DNA of 64,000 nt from Branchiostoma floridae (lineage: Eukaryota; Chordata; Leptocardii; Amphioxiformes; Branchiostomatidae): positions 472,002 to 536,001 of the forward strand of contig NW_023365716.1 in the NCBI RefSeq assembly GCF_000003815.2. The letters run 5' to 3'. A program made the translations under genes and the position numbers. Below the pieces are notes generated by a model. The model saw only the letters and a program-made list of their open reading frames with translations. It had not been told where the DNA came from and did no database searches. Shown in pieces: positions 12,601 through 24,500 of this stretch (position 1 is its first letter; each line of letters begins with the position of its first letter).

Positions 12601-15600
12601 TCACTATCCACAATGGCTGTCGGTTGTACAGTCATAACGCCATACGCATGGTTAATGAAGACGGATGCCGTGTTTCAATAAGGGGCCAATAATGCGGTCT
12701 TAAATCACTAAAGGCGAAGGGTTCCGTTATCATCATAACATGTTGTCCTACTATATAAAAATGCAGTTTTTTAAATTGTTTACAGTGGAATGAAAACGTT
12801 CGTAAGATGAAGTTTCTTTCCATAGTTAACGACGTGTCTTGCCTCAGCTCACTTCATTGTGTCTTCTTGAATAAGCTATATAAACAATAACGCAAATAAC
12901 CCATTTGCAGTGACCTAACACCTGCTCAGTGATCTATAATCACCCAGGGAGCGAAGGCGTTTTGACACCGTAACCGCTTCAGACGGGTCATTAACCTTTC
13001 ATTAATTTAATTAATCTGCAGTTTTGTTATAGGCCGTTAGTTTACGTTCTTACCTTGCTAGGCATAATGACGACAGCTCCGTTCTTGATGAGCAGCTCCA
13101 CAACCTTGTAATGACCTCCCCAACACGCTCTATGCAGACCTGTGTCTCCATTCTGTAACACAACAGTTCAAGCAGTGGCTAAATCAAAGGTCTGGTCATA
13201 AGCGGATATCTTGTAATATCAGACCTTTTGAGCCAACCACAAACCCTAATTTTTATAGTTCATGCAGCCAGAATGTCATAACCCTGATGGATATACAATG
13301 ATTTATCACGAAACCACAATTTAGATAAGTTACACAGTCATACCGGTATATGCTTGGTTGTTAAGAATTTTAGTGGCCAGCCATACACGCTTCAAGCAGA
13401 ATTATGTCTTCGCTTTGTAACACAACAGTTAAAGCATAGTCAACAAGAAATGTCTGATCATGAGCAGATACCTTGTAATATCACATGGTCAGGCTGTGTG
13501 GATCGATCACAAACCACAATGTCTGTCGGTTATACATTCATAACGTCATAAGCATGGTTAATGAAGACGAAGGCCGTGTATTAATCAATAATGGGTCAAT
13601 AATGCAGACTTGAATCAATGAAGGCGAAGGATTCGGTTATTATCATAACATAACAGGAGGGTCCACTTTATTAAAATGCACGTTCAAATCATTTGCATCG
13701 AAACGAAAATATTCGTAAGACGAAAGTTCTATCTTTATCTAAATACGTGACTGTGTCTTCTTGAATAGCTATAAACAATAACGTCAATAACCCGTTTTTG
13801 ACTCGACGTTTGCAGTGATCTAACACCTGCTCAGTGATCTATAACCACCCAGGGAGCGAAGGTGGTCTGACACCTTAACTGCTCCAGGCGGGTCATTAAC
13901 CTTTAATCAAATTAATTAATCTGTAGTTTTGTTATAGGCCGTTAGTTTACGTTCTTACCACGTTAGTCACATTGAGATCAGCTCCGTTCTTGATGAGCAG
14001 CTCCACAACCTTGTCATGACCTCCTCCACACGCGTAATGCAGACCTGTGTATACGTCCTGTAACACAACAGTTAAAACAATGCTTAAATCAAAGTTATTG
14101 TCATAAGCGGATGTCTTTTAATATCAGACTTTTTGGACCAACCACAAACACTCATTTTTATAGTTCATACAGCCAGAATGCCATAACCCTAATGGATATA
14201 CACTGATTGATTACGAAACCACAATTTAAATAAGTTATACAGTCATAACGGTATATATTTTGTTGTTAATAATTGAGAAACCAGACTGATGCGCATGCCT
14301 GAAGAAAAGCGGACCCTGCGAAAAGAACTCTGCAACAGACCTGAGTCAGCTTACAGATGTGCCCTGTGTGGCAGGGACTGTCATTCTCGTATAGGAATGT
14401 TTAGCCACAGTCGACGCTGTAGGGCTGATATCAATTAGGATTTTACCATGGTCAATATTGACCGAAGGAGGCCATATGTATGTTAATAATTGTAATGACC
14501 TCCCCTACAAGCTTCATGCAGAATTGTGTCTTCGCTTTGTAACACAACAGTTCAAGCATTGTAAACAAGAAATTTCTGATCATGAGCGGATACCTTGTAA
14601 TATCACATGATCAGGTTATGTGGATCGATCACAAACCAAAATGTCTATCGGTTATACAGTCATAACGCCATAAGCATGGTTAATTAAGACGGAGGCCATG
14701 TATCAATCAATAATGGGTCAGTAATTTAGACTATGATCAATGAAGGCGAATGATTTGGTTATTATCATAACATAACAGGAGGGTCTACTTTATCAAAATG
14801 CATGTTCAAATCATTTACAATGAAATGAAAATGATCTTAAGATGACGTTTCTATTTTTATAGCTCACTTCATTTCGTCTCTTTTAATTAGCTATACAAAT
14901 AATTTTGACATCAATGATCCGTTTTTTGACTTGACGTTTGCAGTGACCTAACACCTGCTCAGTGATCCATAAGCACCCAGGGAGCGAAGGCGTTTTGACA
15001 CCGTTATCGCTTCAGGCGGGTCATTAACCTTTCATTAATTTAATCAATCTGCAGTTTTGTTATATGCCGTTAGTTTACGTTCTTACCTTGTTAGTCACAT
15101 TGACACCAGCTCCGTTCTTAATGAGCAGCTCCAGAACCTTGTCATGTCCCCTTCTACACGCTTCATGCAGACCTGTGTCTCCTAACTGTGACACAACAGT
15201 TGAAGCAATGCTTAAATCGAAGGTCTGATCATAAGCGGATACCTTGTAATATCAGACTTTTAGGACCAACCACAAGCCCTCATTTTTATAGTTCATACAG
15301 CCAGAATGTCATAACCCTGATGGATATACAATGATTTATTAGGAAACCACAATTTGAATAACTTATACAGTCATAACGTTATATTCTTGGTTGTTAAGAA
15401 TTGTAACGACCTCCCCTTTACGCTTCATGCAGAATTGTGTCTTCGCTTTGTAACACAACAATTAAAGCAGTGCCAACAAGAAATGTCTCATCACAAACCA
15501 CAATGCCTGTCGGTTATACCAATGACGTTATATCAGTCCTTGGTTATACAGTCATAACGCCATAATCATGGTTAATGAAGACGAAAGCCGTGCATCAATA

Positions 15601-16894
15601 ATGGGTCAATAATGCAGACTTGAAGCAATGAAGGCGAAGGATTCGGTTATTAGTATAACAAGGGGTTCTACTTTAGATTTAAAATATTCTTAAGATGAAG
15701 TTTCTATCTAAAGACGTGCCTTGCCTCAGCTCACTTTTTGTGTCTTCTTGAATTTAGCTACATAAACAATAACGTTAATCATAATGTCAATGACCCGTTT
15801 CGAACACGACGTTTGCATTGACCTAACACCTGCTCGGTGATCTATAACCACCCAGGGAGCGAAGACGCTGTGTCACCAGACTAACCACTTCGGGTGGGTC
15901 ATTAACCTTTAATCAGTTTACACGTTGTTATCGATAGTTAGTTTAGTTTAGATCTAGAGCAAAGGCGTTACGTCTCCGTTATTAGTTCGGGCCGGGTCAA
16001 TAACCAGAAAACTACACTTTGTTGTTAGTTCACGTTCTTACATTGTCATTCACATTGACATCAGCTCCGTTCTTGATGCGCAACTCCACAACATTGTAAT
16101 GACCTCCTTCACACGCTTTATGCAGACCTGTGTCTCCGTACTGTGACACAACAGTTAAAGGGGTAGTCAGCACAAAGGAGTGATAAAAAGTGTATGTCTC
16201 GACTCGGTTTTGTGAGTCAATCACAAACCTCAATTGCAGCAGAATCGTTTAAGACCACGTAAAGCAAAATCTTGTCAGAAATAACACACAATAAAGTTTA
16301 GAGGCCCACCATATGGATTATTTAGTCAAGTTCAACAATGCTGTTTATCATTACACAGTTTTAACCCTATCCAGACTGGGTTGATACTATATCATATAGT
16401 GTTGTTCGTCCGTCAAATCGACGAGGATCGCTTTGCACGGATGGACACTTTGCACTCTCCTCCTCCATCCTTCCCTATCCTTCATAGGGAGGATGCAAGC
16501 AGAGGTAGACCAAGCTAAAGATATGTACATCAAATTTGTGATGATTCTGGCTCAGTGCTCGGCTGAAGATCTGCCCAAGGCTATGGAGGATAGGGAAGGA
16601 TGGAGGAGGAGAGTCATGTCCATCCTTGCAACCAGCACGCCCGGATGATGATGATGACATGTCTTTAGATACACCATTTTTTTTTCAATCTGGCGGATTT
16701 ATAAAAGTTAACGCTACATGGAAATATTCACGAAGATTAGGTGTTGTTGTTGAGAGAGCCTCTACGTGTATCTCGGTGGTACTCACCCAAGTCTCTGTAT
16801 CCCTTGTATTGACGTCCAGTCCTGCCTCCAGCCCCCTCCGGACTTTCTCTACATCCCCATCCGCGGCAGCCCGGAGAAAGTCCTGTGGGTCCAT
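6621..16894 (-). CDS. B1: ankyrin-ROC-COR (DAPK-like ROCO) protein, C-terminally truncated
   Basis: Exons in transcription order: 16894-16787, 16140-16042, 15185-15087, 14057-13959, 13152-13054, 12262-12164, 10265-10167, 9328-9194, 8971-8768, 8619-8511, 8352-8189, 7926-7738, 7499-6621 (793 aa). The ATG follows an acceptor by 6 nt, so an untranslated first exon is expected. Domains: N-terminal cap 1-36; six ankyrin repeats 37-234, one 33-residue repeat per exon; ROC GTPase about 235-400 with P-loop GDGQVGKTSL (264-273), DFAGQ switch motif and SHAD in place of the usual (T/N)KxD; COR about 400-740 with the VVLDPQWLFTS signature. ROC-COR proteins are GTPase-regulated signalling scaffolds; DAPK1 has ANK-ROC-COR-Death. 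Oddities: the 21-codon exon between ANK and ROC of B2 is missing (MITE and gap here; skipping keeps frame); the ROC-2 acceptor is shifted; the COR exon runs into an internal duplication and stop. Confidence 0.8.
9482..9903. mobile_element. 422-bp MITE with 19-bp imperfect TIRs
   Basis: The left end TAGGGCTGGGTATCGGTAC is matched by an inverted right end (TAGGCGTGGGTACCGGTAC when complemented). Both sides carry the direct repeat AATAC (9477-9481, 9904-9908). The interior is rich in GGTACCGG/GGACC(T/G)G motifs and has no transposase. It sits where B2 carries the small linker exon between the ankyrin and ROC parts. Confidence 0.75.
9918..10017. other. Assembly gap (100 N)
   Basis: A run of N within the B1 intron between the last ankyrin exon and ROC exon 1. 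The missing linker exon of B1 could lie here. Confidence 0.99.
10266..16041 (-). repeat. Tandem intron/exon units of the B1 ankyrin array with relic half-ankyrin exons
   Basis: The six ankyrin exons sit in roughly 0.9-1.1 kb units (1.9 kb for the last) that repeat with introns included. Recurring intron landmarks are ACACCTGCTCAGTGAT, the CCCAGGGAGCGAAGGCG stretch, TTAATTAATCTGCAG and the donor block. Most introns also hold a degraded second ankyrin exon (near 10910-10960, 12472-12520, 13368-13425, 14495-14545, 15405-15455). On the minus strand it reads EDT-LHEACRGGH, the first half of an ankyrin repeat, preceded by the same TTAACTGTTGTGTTAC flank as live exons, but it lacks the second helix and the donor. 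Confidence 0.8.
14276..14480 (+). mobile_element. 5'-truncated LINE 3' end (C-terminal zinc finger) with 12-bp TSD
   Basis: This 205-bp insertion is flanked by the direct repeat TGTTAATAATTG (14264-14275 and 14481-14492). It encodes on the + strand the tail CALCGRDCHSRIGMFSHSRR followed by C and a stop a few codons later, the Cys/His finger commonly found at the C-terminus of some non-LTR retrotransposon ORF2 proteins. It is a dead-on-arrival retrotransposon copy inside an ankyrin-array intron. Confidence 0.75.
16361..16380. mobile_element. Solitary piggyBac-type MITE end
   Basis: TTAACCCTATCCAGACTGGG matches the left end of the complete element at 17926-18612. No matching right end is seen nearby, so it is probably a deletion remnant in B1 intron 1. 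Confidence 0.5.
16437..16648 (+). mobile_element. Non-LTR retrotransposon tail inside a 45-bp inverted repeat
   Basis: The + strand encodes a short remnant with LPKAMEDREGWRRRVMSI and a stop soon after, resembling the C-terminal tail of LINE-type reverse transcriptases. The sequence coding this tail (about 16581-16627) is repeated in inverted orientation at about 16437-16486, so the fragment can fold back on itself. It is not a host gene. Confidence 0.6.
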
Positions 16895-17449
16895 GGTCGC
16901 CTGTCTGACACGAGTTACGAGCATAAAAAGATCAATGAACCACTAAATGAACCTCTTTTGTGATGTAACCTTGCAGATGCCAGTGCCGATATAGAAGTTT
17001 ATTTGCAAGTTCTTGCCCGAGGGCTAATTGCAACATGAAACATACAGAAAATATAATAAACATAAATAAAATGAGATACTTTGATATAAAACAAAACTTT
17101 AGCCACTAATTAAATGCGTCTATATGTGTTTTACCCGCTAAAATGAGAGGACTTAAATAATAGGCTAATTCCATTTACCCAAAAATGACACAGTCTGAAT
17201 ATCACTATCGTCACCTGTTTCCTGTAATGGCACGTTATGGTCGTACTATACATACATACATGTACATATTGTTAAAAAGATCTAAAATGATACAATACGT
17301 AATTGTTACACGTACACACTTAAGTTTTATGTTGGCCGAACGAGTGCATAATTTGATAATATGCACATTTTTTAGCATTATCCCTCGTAGATGTACACGC
17401 TAGTGATGGTGATGATTTAGGTACCTTTTATGTCTACTAACATGTCTTA
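16895..17449. other. B1 5' intron, nothing recognised
   Basis: AT-rich sequence upstream of the B1 start codon, without convincing coding frames. The acceptor CGTGTCAGACAG ends 6 nt before the ATG. B2 has an acceptor at the same distance (ATAAACAG), which supports a spliced untranslated leader in both genes. Confidence 0.6.
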
Positions 17450-17790
17450 ACATTTAGATATGTATCCTCCTGTCCTGCAATAAGTAAAAAATAGTTACAA
17501 CGCACCTGTAGCTATAGTATAGTCGTTGGAATCAAGTCACTGGAGTCACTTATAAGCCACAGGGACATAGTCACAACCGAACCTCTAGTGAAAACAGGCG
17601 TCACAACTTCGCCCTTCCTTGTTGTACCCAACTAAATCCAGGTCCGCTGCTGACGTCACCTGCGGAAAGTCCCGACTGGAGTCAGTTCAACTGTAGATGT
17701 CTTTTCTGTGTTATATATCGGAACAACAGAGCACAACACATGAGATCAAGTTTCGGGGAAATTTCACCTTATCTGCTTAAGAGGACACTG
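17450..17790 (-). promoter_or_regulatory. Putative B1 promoter / untranslated first exon with CRE and kappa-B sites
   Basis: On the minus strand a perfect kappa-B site GGGACTTTCC (17673-17664) is followed 5 bp later by a perfect CRE, TGACGTCA (17658-17651). About 145 bp further downstream is a donor CTACAG/GTGCGT (exon edge 17506), suitable for an untranslated exon that splices to the acceptor before the B1 ATG. The module recurs at 22.06-22.3, 24.3-24.6 and 26.8-27.1 kb. Kappa-B plus CRE/ATF is a classic arrangement of immune-inducible promoters; use as the B1 promoter is inference from position and orientation. Confidence 0.5.
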
Positions 17791-17925
17791 TTAGATGGAA
17801 ATTATAAGGGGGCATGGGAAAGGAGTTCAGTCAGATTTTTTTAGCCACCCCCCCACCCACGCCTATCTAAGGAAAAGCATGGAATCTCGGATATCCACGG
17901 TGCCTCGGTCTTCTCACGCCAGTCC

Positions 17926-18612
17926 TTAACCCTATCCAGACCAGGGGGGGGGGGTTATTGATATCATTAACATCCTGTGCAATTTTAAGTTACATTTCTA
18001 ATTAAGTATTCATAATTTATGCAGATTTGATGACGTCATGGGTCAAAATCCAAGATGGCGGACGTCATTTTCAACGATAAATACATGTAATTTTCACTCA
18101 AATACCGTCAAAATCTTTTATTTTCTTACAAAACAGAATCACTTGATCATTTTTAGTCAATTTCTATTGAGTTTTGGGGTTATATGTGGAAAAAGTCGTA
18201 TTTTAGAAAATTCAAGCTTGTCGATCCAAGATGGCGGACAAATGACGTCATTTTCTGACGTCATATAGACGTAAGTGTCGTCGTCATTGGCAACAAAAGA
18301 CTAGGCAGACTTAGACACCAATAAGATAAGCTTTAGAGTCATCATTTAGTTCAATACATCTTAGTATAGCGGAAATTTCATATTTTGACGATTTTAGCCC
18401 AAAATATGCCATTATGACGTCATAATTACGTCATATTACGTCATAATGATACCAAAACTACAGAAAATGTAAAACTTTACTAGTACATCATCCCCTCTAA
18501 ATTTGGTGATCGTAACCCAAGCCGTTTTGAAATTACGAAGGGGGGGGGTTAAAAGAGCCCCCCCCCCCCTGGTCCTCCTGATCCCAAAAAAGCCTGGTCT
18601 AGATAGGGTTAA
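17926..18612. mobile_element. piggyBac-type MITE with TTAA target duplication
   Basis: The element body 17930-18608 has inverted ends CCCTATCCAGACCAGG and CCCTATCTAGACCAGG, each bordered by TTAA (17926-17929, 18609-18612), the hallmark of piggyBac insertion. The interior contains several CCAAGATGGCGGAC and TGACGTCAT motifs and homopolymer G/C tracts, with no transposase. It interrupts a diverged copy of the promoter-like module. Confidence 0.8.
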
Positions 18613-18820
18613 TCCTCCACCGAGGCAACGTGAGTGAGAATATATTATGGAGTCACCCAAGGAGCTGAATAGGACCTTCTTAAGCTACCGCCATGAATGT
18701 TTACCTGAGACCGCGAAGCCTTTCAGGTAAAGGTTACCCCTGACGCGCTCAGAGGTGTTTGTTACTGCTGAAATTACAGAACCTACAAAGGGTGGCCCTA
18801 AATGAATATAATAAATGAAT

Positions 18821-18942
18821 GGATGGATGGATGGATGGATGGATGGATGGATGGATGGATGGATGGATGGATGGATGGATGGATGGATGGATGGATGGAT
18901 GGATGGATGGATGGATGGATGGATGGATGGATGGATGGATGG
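18821..18942. repeat. (GGAT)n microsatellite, about 30 units
   Basis: Nearly pure GGAT/ATCC tetranucleotide array of about 122 bp. Shorter TGAA/GTGA arrays occupy the equivalent place in the repeat copies near 22.73, 24.95 and 27.45 kb, so the array expanded from a shared seed. Confidence 0.95.
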
Positions 18943-19225
18943 AGGAATGGATGAACAAAATAGACAGATGTCCTTGTTGTTAGGGTCGTTGACTCTGACC
19001 CTGGTGGTACTCAGTTTGGATCCCTGGCAGGACTTGATGTTGAGCCCTTGAGAAAGGCGCTAAGTATAAGATGGGCTTGGCCATTAATAACTTTATAACA
19101 GGAGTCCCAGCCACTGGATTTGGTCACACCGCTGGAGAACACAAGTACACTATGTAAATATCAAAGCGCGTATCACATAAGCGACAAATTAACCTGACTG
19201 TGATGATTTACAGTCGGTTTGTATA

Positions 19226-19537
19226 CTCTCCAAGCAGAGGTTGGTGGGAAAAATCGTGACCTTTTTCTTCTTTTATCAATTTTTTTCGACCAGTCTTCCC
19301 ACCAACATGTGCTGGGGAACGGAGCCGCTCAAAGCCGATTAACAGCTAAGTGCTACCCTACCAAACTCCACTTCCACGTATAGCAACTTCCCTTGTCGCG
19401 TAGGTGTGAATTACGCCCTCCCGACCATCAAAGCCAAAATCCCGATTTCTTGGTTGCGACATGGTCCGGTTGGTGGGAAGTCCGGTCGAAAAAAAATTAA
19501 TGAAAGAAAAAGGTACCACCAACCTCTGCTTGGAGAG
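19226..19537. mobile_element. Fold-back MITE with about 80-bp inverted ends
   Basis: Both ends begin CTCTCCAAGCAGAGGTTGG in inverted orientation, and the similarity extends about 80 bp through the T-rich block and a second ACTTCCCACCAAC-type motif. Total 312 bp with no coding capacity. Related ends occur at 31156-31300 and near 49495. Confidence 0.75.
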
Positions 19538-20280
19538 GAGGTACTGTGGAATAGGACTGTGAAAGACATGGCACGGAAGCGATCCGGTAAAAATCAGAAC
19601 TAACGTTACCCAGCGCCCCCACCTCTGCTTGGAGATCATCAAATATGTACAAGTGACTATACCTACATAAGGGTCACCTGGCCAATGTGGCCACATATTT
19701 GTGATCCCTTTAATATCTTTCAAGACTTAAGAATCATGTATCAAGACTGGCCAAGAACCAATCATAGTAACCACCTGTTTTCTATATATACCATATACAA
19801 ATGTAGTATAGTTCGGCCGAGTGGTCTTGTTGGGCAGGTTTGACTGTAGATTTGCTTTATAGAATTGTATCACATAGGTCGGATGAGCGGTCTTCTTAGA
19901 CAGGTTTGACTGTAGATTTGCTTGTGACAGAATTGAGGAGTCCCCTCTCGCCTGTTCGGATCCGGTAGTCTCATATGGAAACTAGAGTTCGGCGACCTCA
20001 TACCTCCATGAAATATTCAGTGTTTTTGTAGATTTTATGTTTGTTGATGATCACTTGTATTTCTTTATTAATTGATTTTCCAGCACAGACATTATGTAAT
20101 ACGTACCAGGTAAAATCGCAACTGTCATGATGCTTTGTCATAATATAAGATACAAGAAATACAATAATGCAATACAAGAAATACAAACACATCTTCAACA
20201 CAAGCAATAAGACACAAAATGTCCATCAACCAATACCTACATGTCGGCTACGGGGACAAGTTAATGCCATATATATAACG
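19538..20280. other. Non-coding spacer with a short tandem duplication
   Basis: No gene recognised. A roughly 65-bp tandem duplication occurs at 19811-19922, both copies ending CAGGTTTGACTGTAGATTTG. Confidence 0.6.
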
Positions 20281-20890
20281 AAGTACATACCAACACAACA
20301 TCAGCGTAACGCCACGCGGAGCACGAGACATCTAAAAGCACAAACGACGTATAACACACCAGGTCCCCAAAGGCACAAGTGGATGAAAACAAAGTAAATT
20401 ATCATATTCAAAATTGTCCGGGGTACCGCAAACAGTTGCTCTACGATGCCAACTGTTTCAGAAAGAAAAGACATCTGTTCAAGGCTAACACTGGCAAAAA
20501 ATAACCTCACTATCTGCCGGGATACCGCAAACAGTTGCTCTGAGGACTCAACTGCTACAGATACCCTAAACGGTTGCCATGCGACGTCAACTGTTCATAT
20601 AAGGGATTACCAAACACATCCATATAATAGATATATAATAAAACCAAGTACATACCAACACAACTTCATCGCAACGCAAGGCGGAGCACGAAACATCTAA
20701 CAGCACAAACAAAATATAACACACCATGTCCCCAAACGCACAATTACATAAATACAATTAATTATCATATTCAAAATTGTCCGGGTTCCCCCAAACAGTT
20801 GCTCTACGATTTAACTGTTCCAGAAAGAAAAGACATCTATTCAAGGCTATAACAGGGGAAACAAATAATAACCTTACTATCTGCTTGGAG
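20281..20890. repeat. Tandem duplication, about 365-bp period
   Basis: The block starting AAGTACATACCAACACAAC at 20281 is repeated from 20646. Both copies share the CAAACAGTTGCTCTACGAT and AGAAAGAAAAGACATCT stretches. No coding signal; frames are open only over short lengths. Confidence 0.75.
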
Positions 20891-21568
20891 ATAAGCTGAT
20901 TAACAAACAGTGAAACCCTGATGCCTTTTCCATAATATCGCAGATATAGGGGTGATTTCTGATATTATTGCATCGATTATAACAACAGATACGGCGAAAA
21001 AAAAGCAACGTGCATCATTTTTACTACTGACTACAGGCGACGTGTCAAACCTCATAAACATGTAGCAAACGGAACATAGCGATATAGGTGCAAACACTCA
21101 ACACACAAACCGTTGGATAACAATTGTTGTAAAAAGATCCTAATTGATTATTCAATTAAGTCCAGTTTGAATAACATGTATGTCAATAATCATTCATTCT
21201 TTACATCTTTGTCTAGTAAGCTACCTGTATGCTAAAACTGATGCCAATCTGTCTTTCCTTTCTGCAGTTAGCCTCTTTGGAATGTCTTGACAAAAACACC
21301 CCTAAAGTTCTAGAATTACATGTTAGGTGGCTGAAACTTGCTCCACTATGTCATGACACTGAATGCTATCTACAACCCAGATGTCATGACCATTTCATGT
21401 CCGGGACAAGAGATACATTGAAAAAACTGCTATGATAAATTAGTCTCATTAATTATGCACATGTACCCCTATTTTGCATGATTATCATTTTATTTCCTAT
21501 AACATTGTCTAAGGTACCTACATACCAAAAATCATGAAAATTCGTTGTTTCCTTCTTGAGTTATGCAC

Positions 21569-24500
21569 TTCATAATTTTTTGACAAAATGCCCCTGCTAT
21601 CCCAAAACTAGTCGCTAGGGGCCCAAACGTATGTCATTTATTCCTGACCACAAGAGCTATCTAATACTCAAAATTCGTGACCATAACTTCTTCAGAGCAC
21701 AAGATAGCAAAACCAGAAGTTGCGCTGCAGTAACAAGGAAAGTTGCTAGGAGGCCGAAAATCCAATTACGTCCGGCTTTTATCACACCCCACCAACACAC
21801 CAAGTTTGAAACCAATCCATTTAGCCATTCTTGAGTTATCTTGTACACAGACAGACAAACGCTACTGAAAATATAACCTCCATGACATTTCATGGAGGTA
21901 ACAATAATTACAACTAATAGCCTTCTTAAGTCCAAATCTCTATAATCGAATCCTGACATTGGCCCTACAACGATACTTTATTTATTTGTTTATCTATCTA
22001 TCTATTCAACCAGGGTGATACAATTCTAATTTGGGTATTTTTGATGGCTACTTACATGTCTAAACGGTTAGATATGTATCATCATGTCTTGTAAAAAGTA
22101 CCAAATAGCTGCGACGTACCTGTAGGTATAGTATAGTCGTAGGGATCAAGGGTAAGTCACTGATGCCCTTTAAGCCACAGGGACATCGTTCACTGCCGAA
22201 TGTCCAGTGAGAACAGGCGTCACAACTCCGTCCTTCCTTGTACCCAACTAAATCCAGGTCCGCTGACGTCACCTGTGGAAAGTCCCGACCAAAATGGCAG
22301 CGGAATGTCCCTACTGATCGAACTGGGAAGTTACCATGGGCAGGGCAGGACAAACTTTACATCTTATAAGTCCCACAACAACTACCCAAAATGTACAATT
22401 ACTGCTACCATCTTTGTATGGTAAGGGACTTTAAAATAAGCAGGTTTAGGGGAGAGAAAACCGTGGTCGGAAAGACCGTCGTCTCACCTGGTGAGGACGT
22501 GTCACCACCATTTAGCAAAATGGCGCCGGACCTTATATAGAGATATGCGCATGGCCTTATGTCTCACCAGGGATAAAGAGGATTAAGTAAGTAAAGTAAG
22601 CAATGAGCTGGAAAGAGCCTTCTTATGTTACCGTCATGAACTTTCACCTGTGACAGTGCAGCTTCATAGCTTCGTGTTACCCTGACGCTCTGATACTTCT
22701 TTGTCCTGAAATTGCAGATCCTAAGGAAGATGAATGAATGAATGAATGTGTGAGTGAGTGAGTGAATGAGTGAGTGAATAAATGGAAACTATCTCGACAG
22801 TACCGAATGTAGTACCCTATAGCTAGGGTACTACATTATGTCACTTGGCATCACGCCACAAATGTGTCTGCTTGTGTCTCGTGATGATGACGTCACACAT
22901 TGGAAACTAAGGCATGTACTTTCCTAACAGGTAATGGGGCTATTTCTGATCTCATTTTGTCACAGTTTTGCCATTTCCCAATAGTTGGGGTTACAATCAT
23001 TATGTGTGTAACATCATGATATTTACTGTTGTCTGTTAGACTGTTTAACAGTCTTAACTTCGCATTAAGACATCGGAAACCTGAGGTAATCATTGCTTTA
23101 CAATATCGTCGGAATATAATGTAATTTTTAAGTTGTTTAAAACAGAGTTCTTGAAATGAACTCTGAGGCTGCTACCTGAGAATGCCCAAGGCCACTCGAG
23201 TCACCCCACTGCGTACAAGCTATACTGCGTGCGTGTGTGCGGCAAAGAGCACTAGCTTAGGGACAATAGACCTCTGTTCCGCCGGTCCTTTAATATTTTG
23301 CAAGACCGAATCCAGTTCCGCTGATTTCTACTCTTGAGAGCCCCGTCCGAAATTAGACCGGGGGGTTTTAAACTTGTTGAGAGGGGAGGCCAAGTACTTC
23401 AAAAGTAGTACTGGCACCTTCTAAAGAAAGAAAATTACTGATACTAGCCCAAATAGCGTAGCGTAGGGAAATAAACTGTAAAAAAACACGTTCATGAGAA
23501 AAAATACTGTTCAGAAAGGCCGTCGTCTCACATGGTGTTGACATGTGCAAAAAATGGCGCTTGACTATTGAGGTAGCAGAACACAGTTTTCGGCCTATGG
23601 GGATTTCTATAGTTAAGGGCCTCAAGGTGACTGGCTTCGACGCGGAAAAAATATAGTAGGGTGCACGTTTGAAATACCAAAAACGGATATGTTTGAGTTC
23701 AGGGTACAAACCACAAAATATAAAATGAAAAATCCTGCCGACGCATCGCCTTCTCACGCCCTCTTTGAAATGCCCCTCTGCGGAGGTCACAGAACTACAC
23801 ACTAGAACTGCAGTTGCGTAATGGGGCGCATTTATAAACGAAAGAGAAAATTTCACAATCCAAACCATGCAGTCACTTCATAAGTTTTTGACAAAAATGC
23901 CCCTGCTATCCCAAAACTAGTCGCTAGGGGGCTCAAACTTATGTCATTTATTTCTGACCACAAGAGCTATCTCATACTCAAAATTCGTGACCATAGCTTC
24001 TTCAGAGCACAATAGAGCAAAATCTTCCGGCTTTCATCACACCCCACCAACACACCAAGTATGAAACCAATCCATCCAGCCGTTCTTGAGTTATCTTGTA
24101 CAAAGACAAACGCTACTGAAAATATAACCTCCATGACATTTCATGGAGGTAACAATTATAACTAAAAGCCTTCTTCAGTCAATAATCTCTATAGTCAAAT
24201 CCTGACATTAGCCCTACAACAACACTTTATTTATTGGTTTGTTAATCTATCTATTCAACCAGGGTGATACAATTCTAATTTTGGTATTTTTGATGGCTAC
24301 TCACATGTCTAAACAGTTAGATATGTATCCTCCTGTCTTGTGAAAAGTACCAAATAGCTGCGACGTACCTGTAGCCATAGTATAGTCGTAGGGATCAAGG
24401 GTAAGTCACTGATGTCCTTTAAGCCATAGGGACATCGTCCACTGCCGAATGTCCTGTGAGAACAGGCGTCACAACTCCGTCCTTTCTTGTACCCAACTAA

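Noticed and set aside
16433-16946. Plus-strand frames around B1 exon 1
   Set aside because: One is a LINE tail remnant, the other is antisense to the ankyrin cap exon.
18749-19051. His/Pro/Ser- and Trp/Met-rich peptides across the GGAT tract, and similar ones at TG tracts
   Set aside because: Translations of microsatellites in both strands, without splice sites or neighbours supporting a gene.
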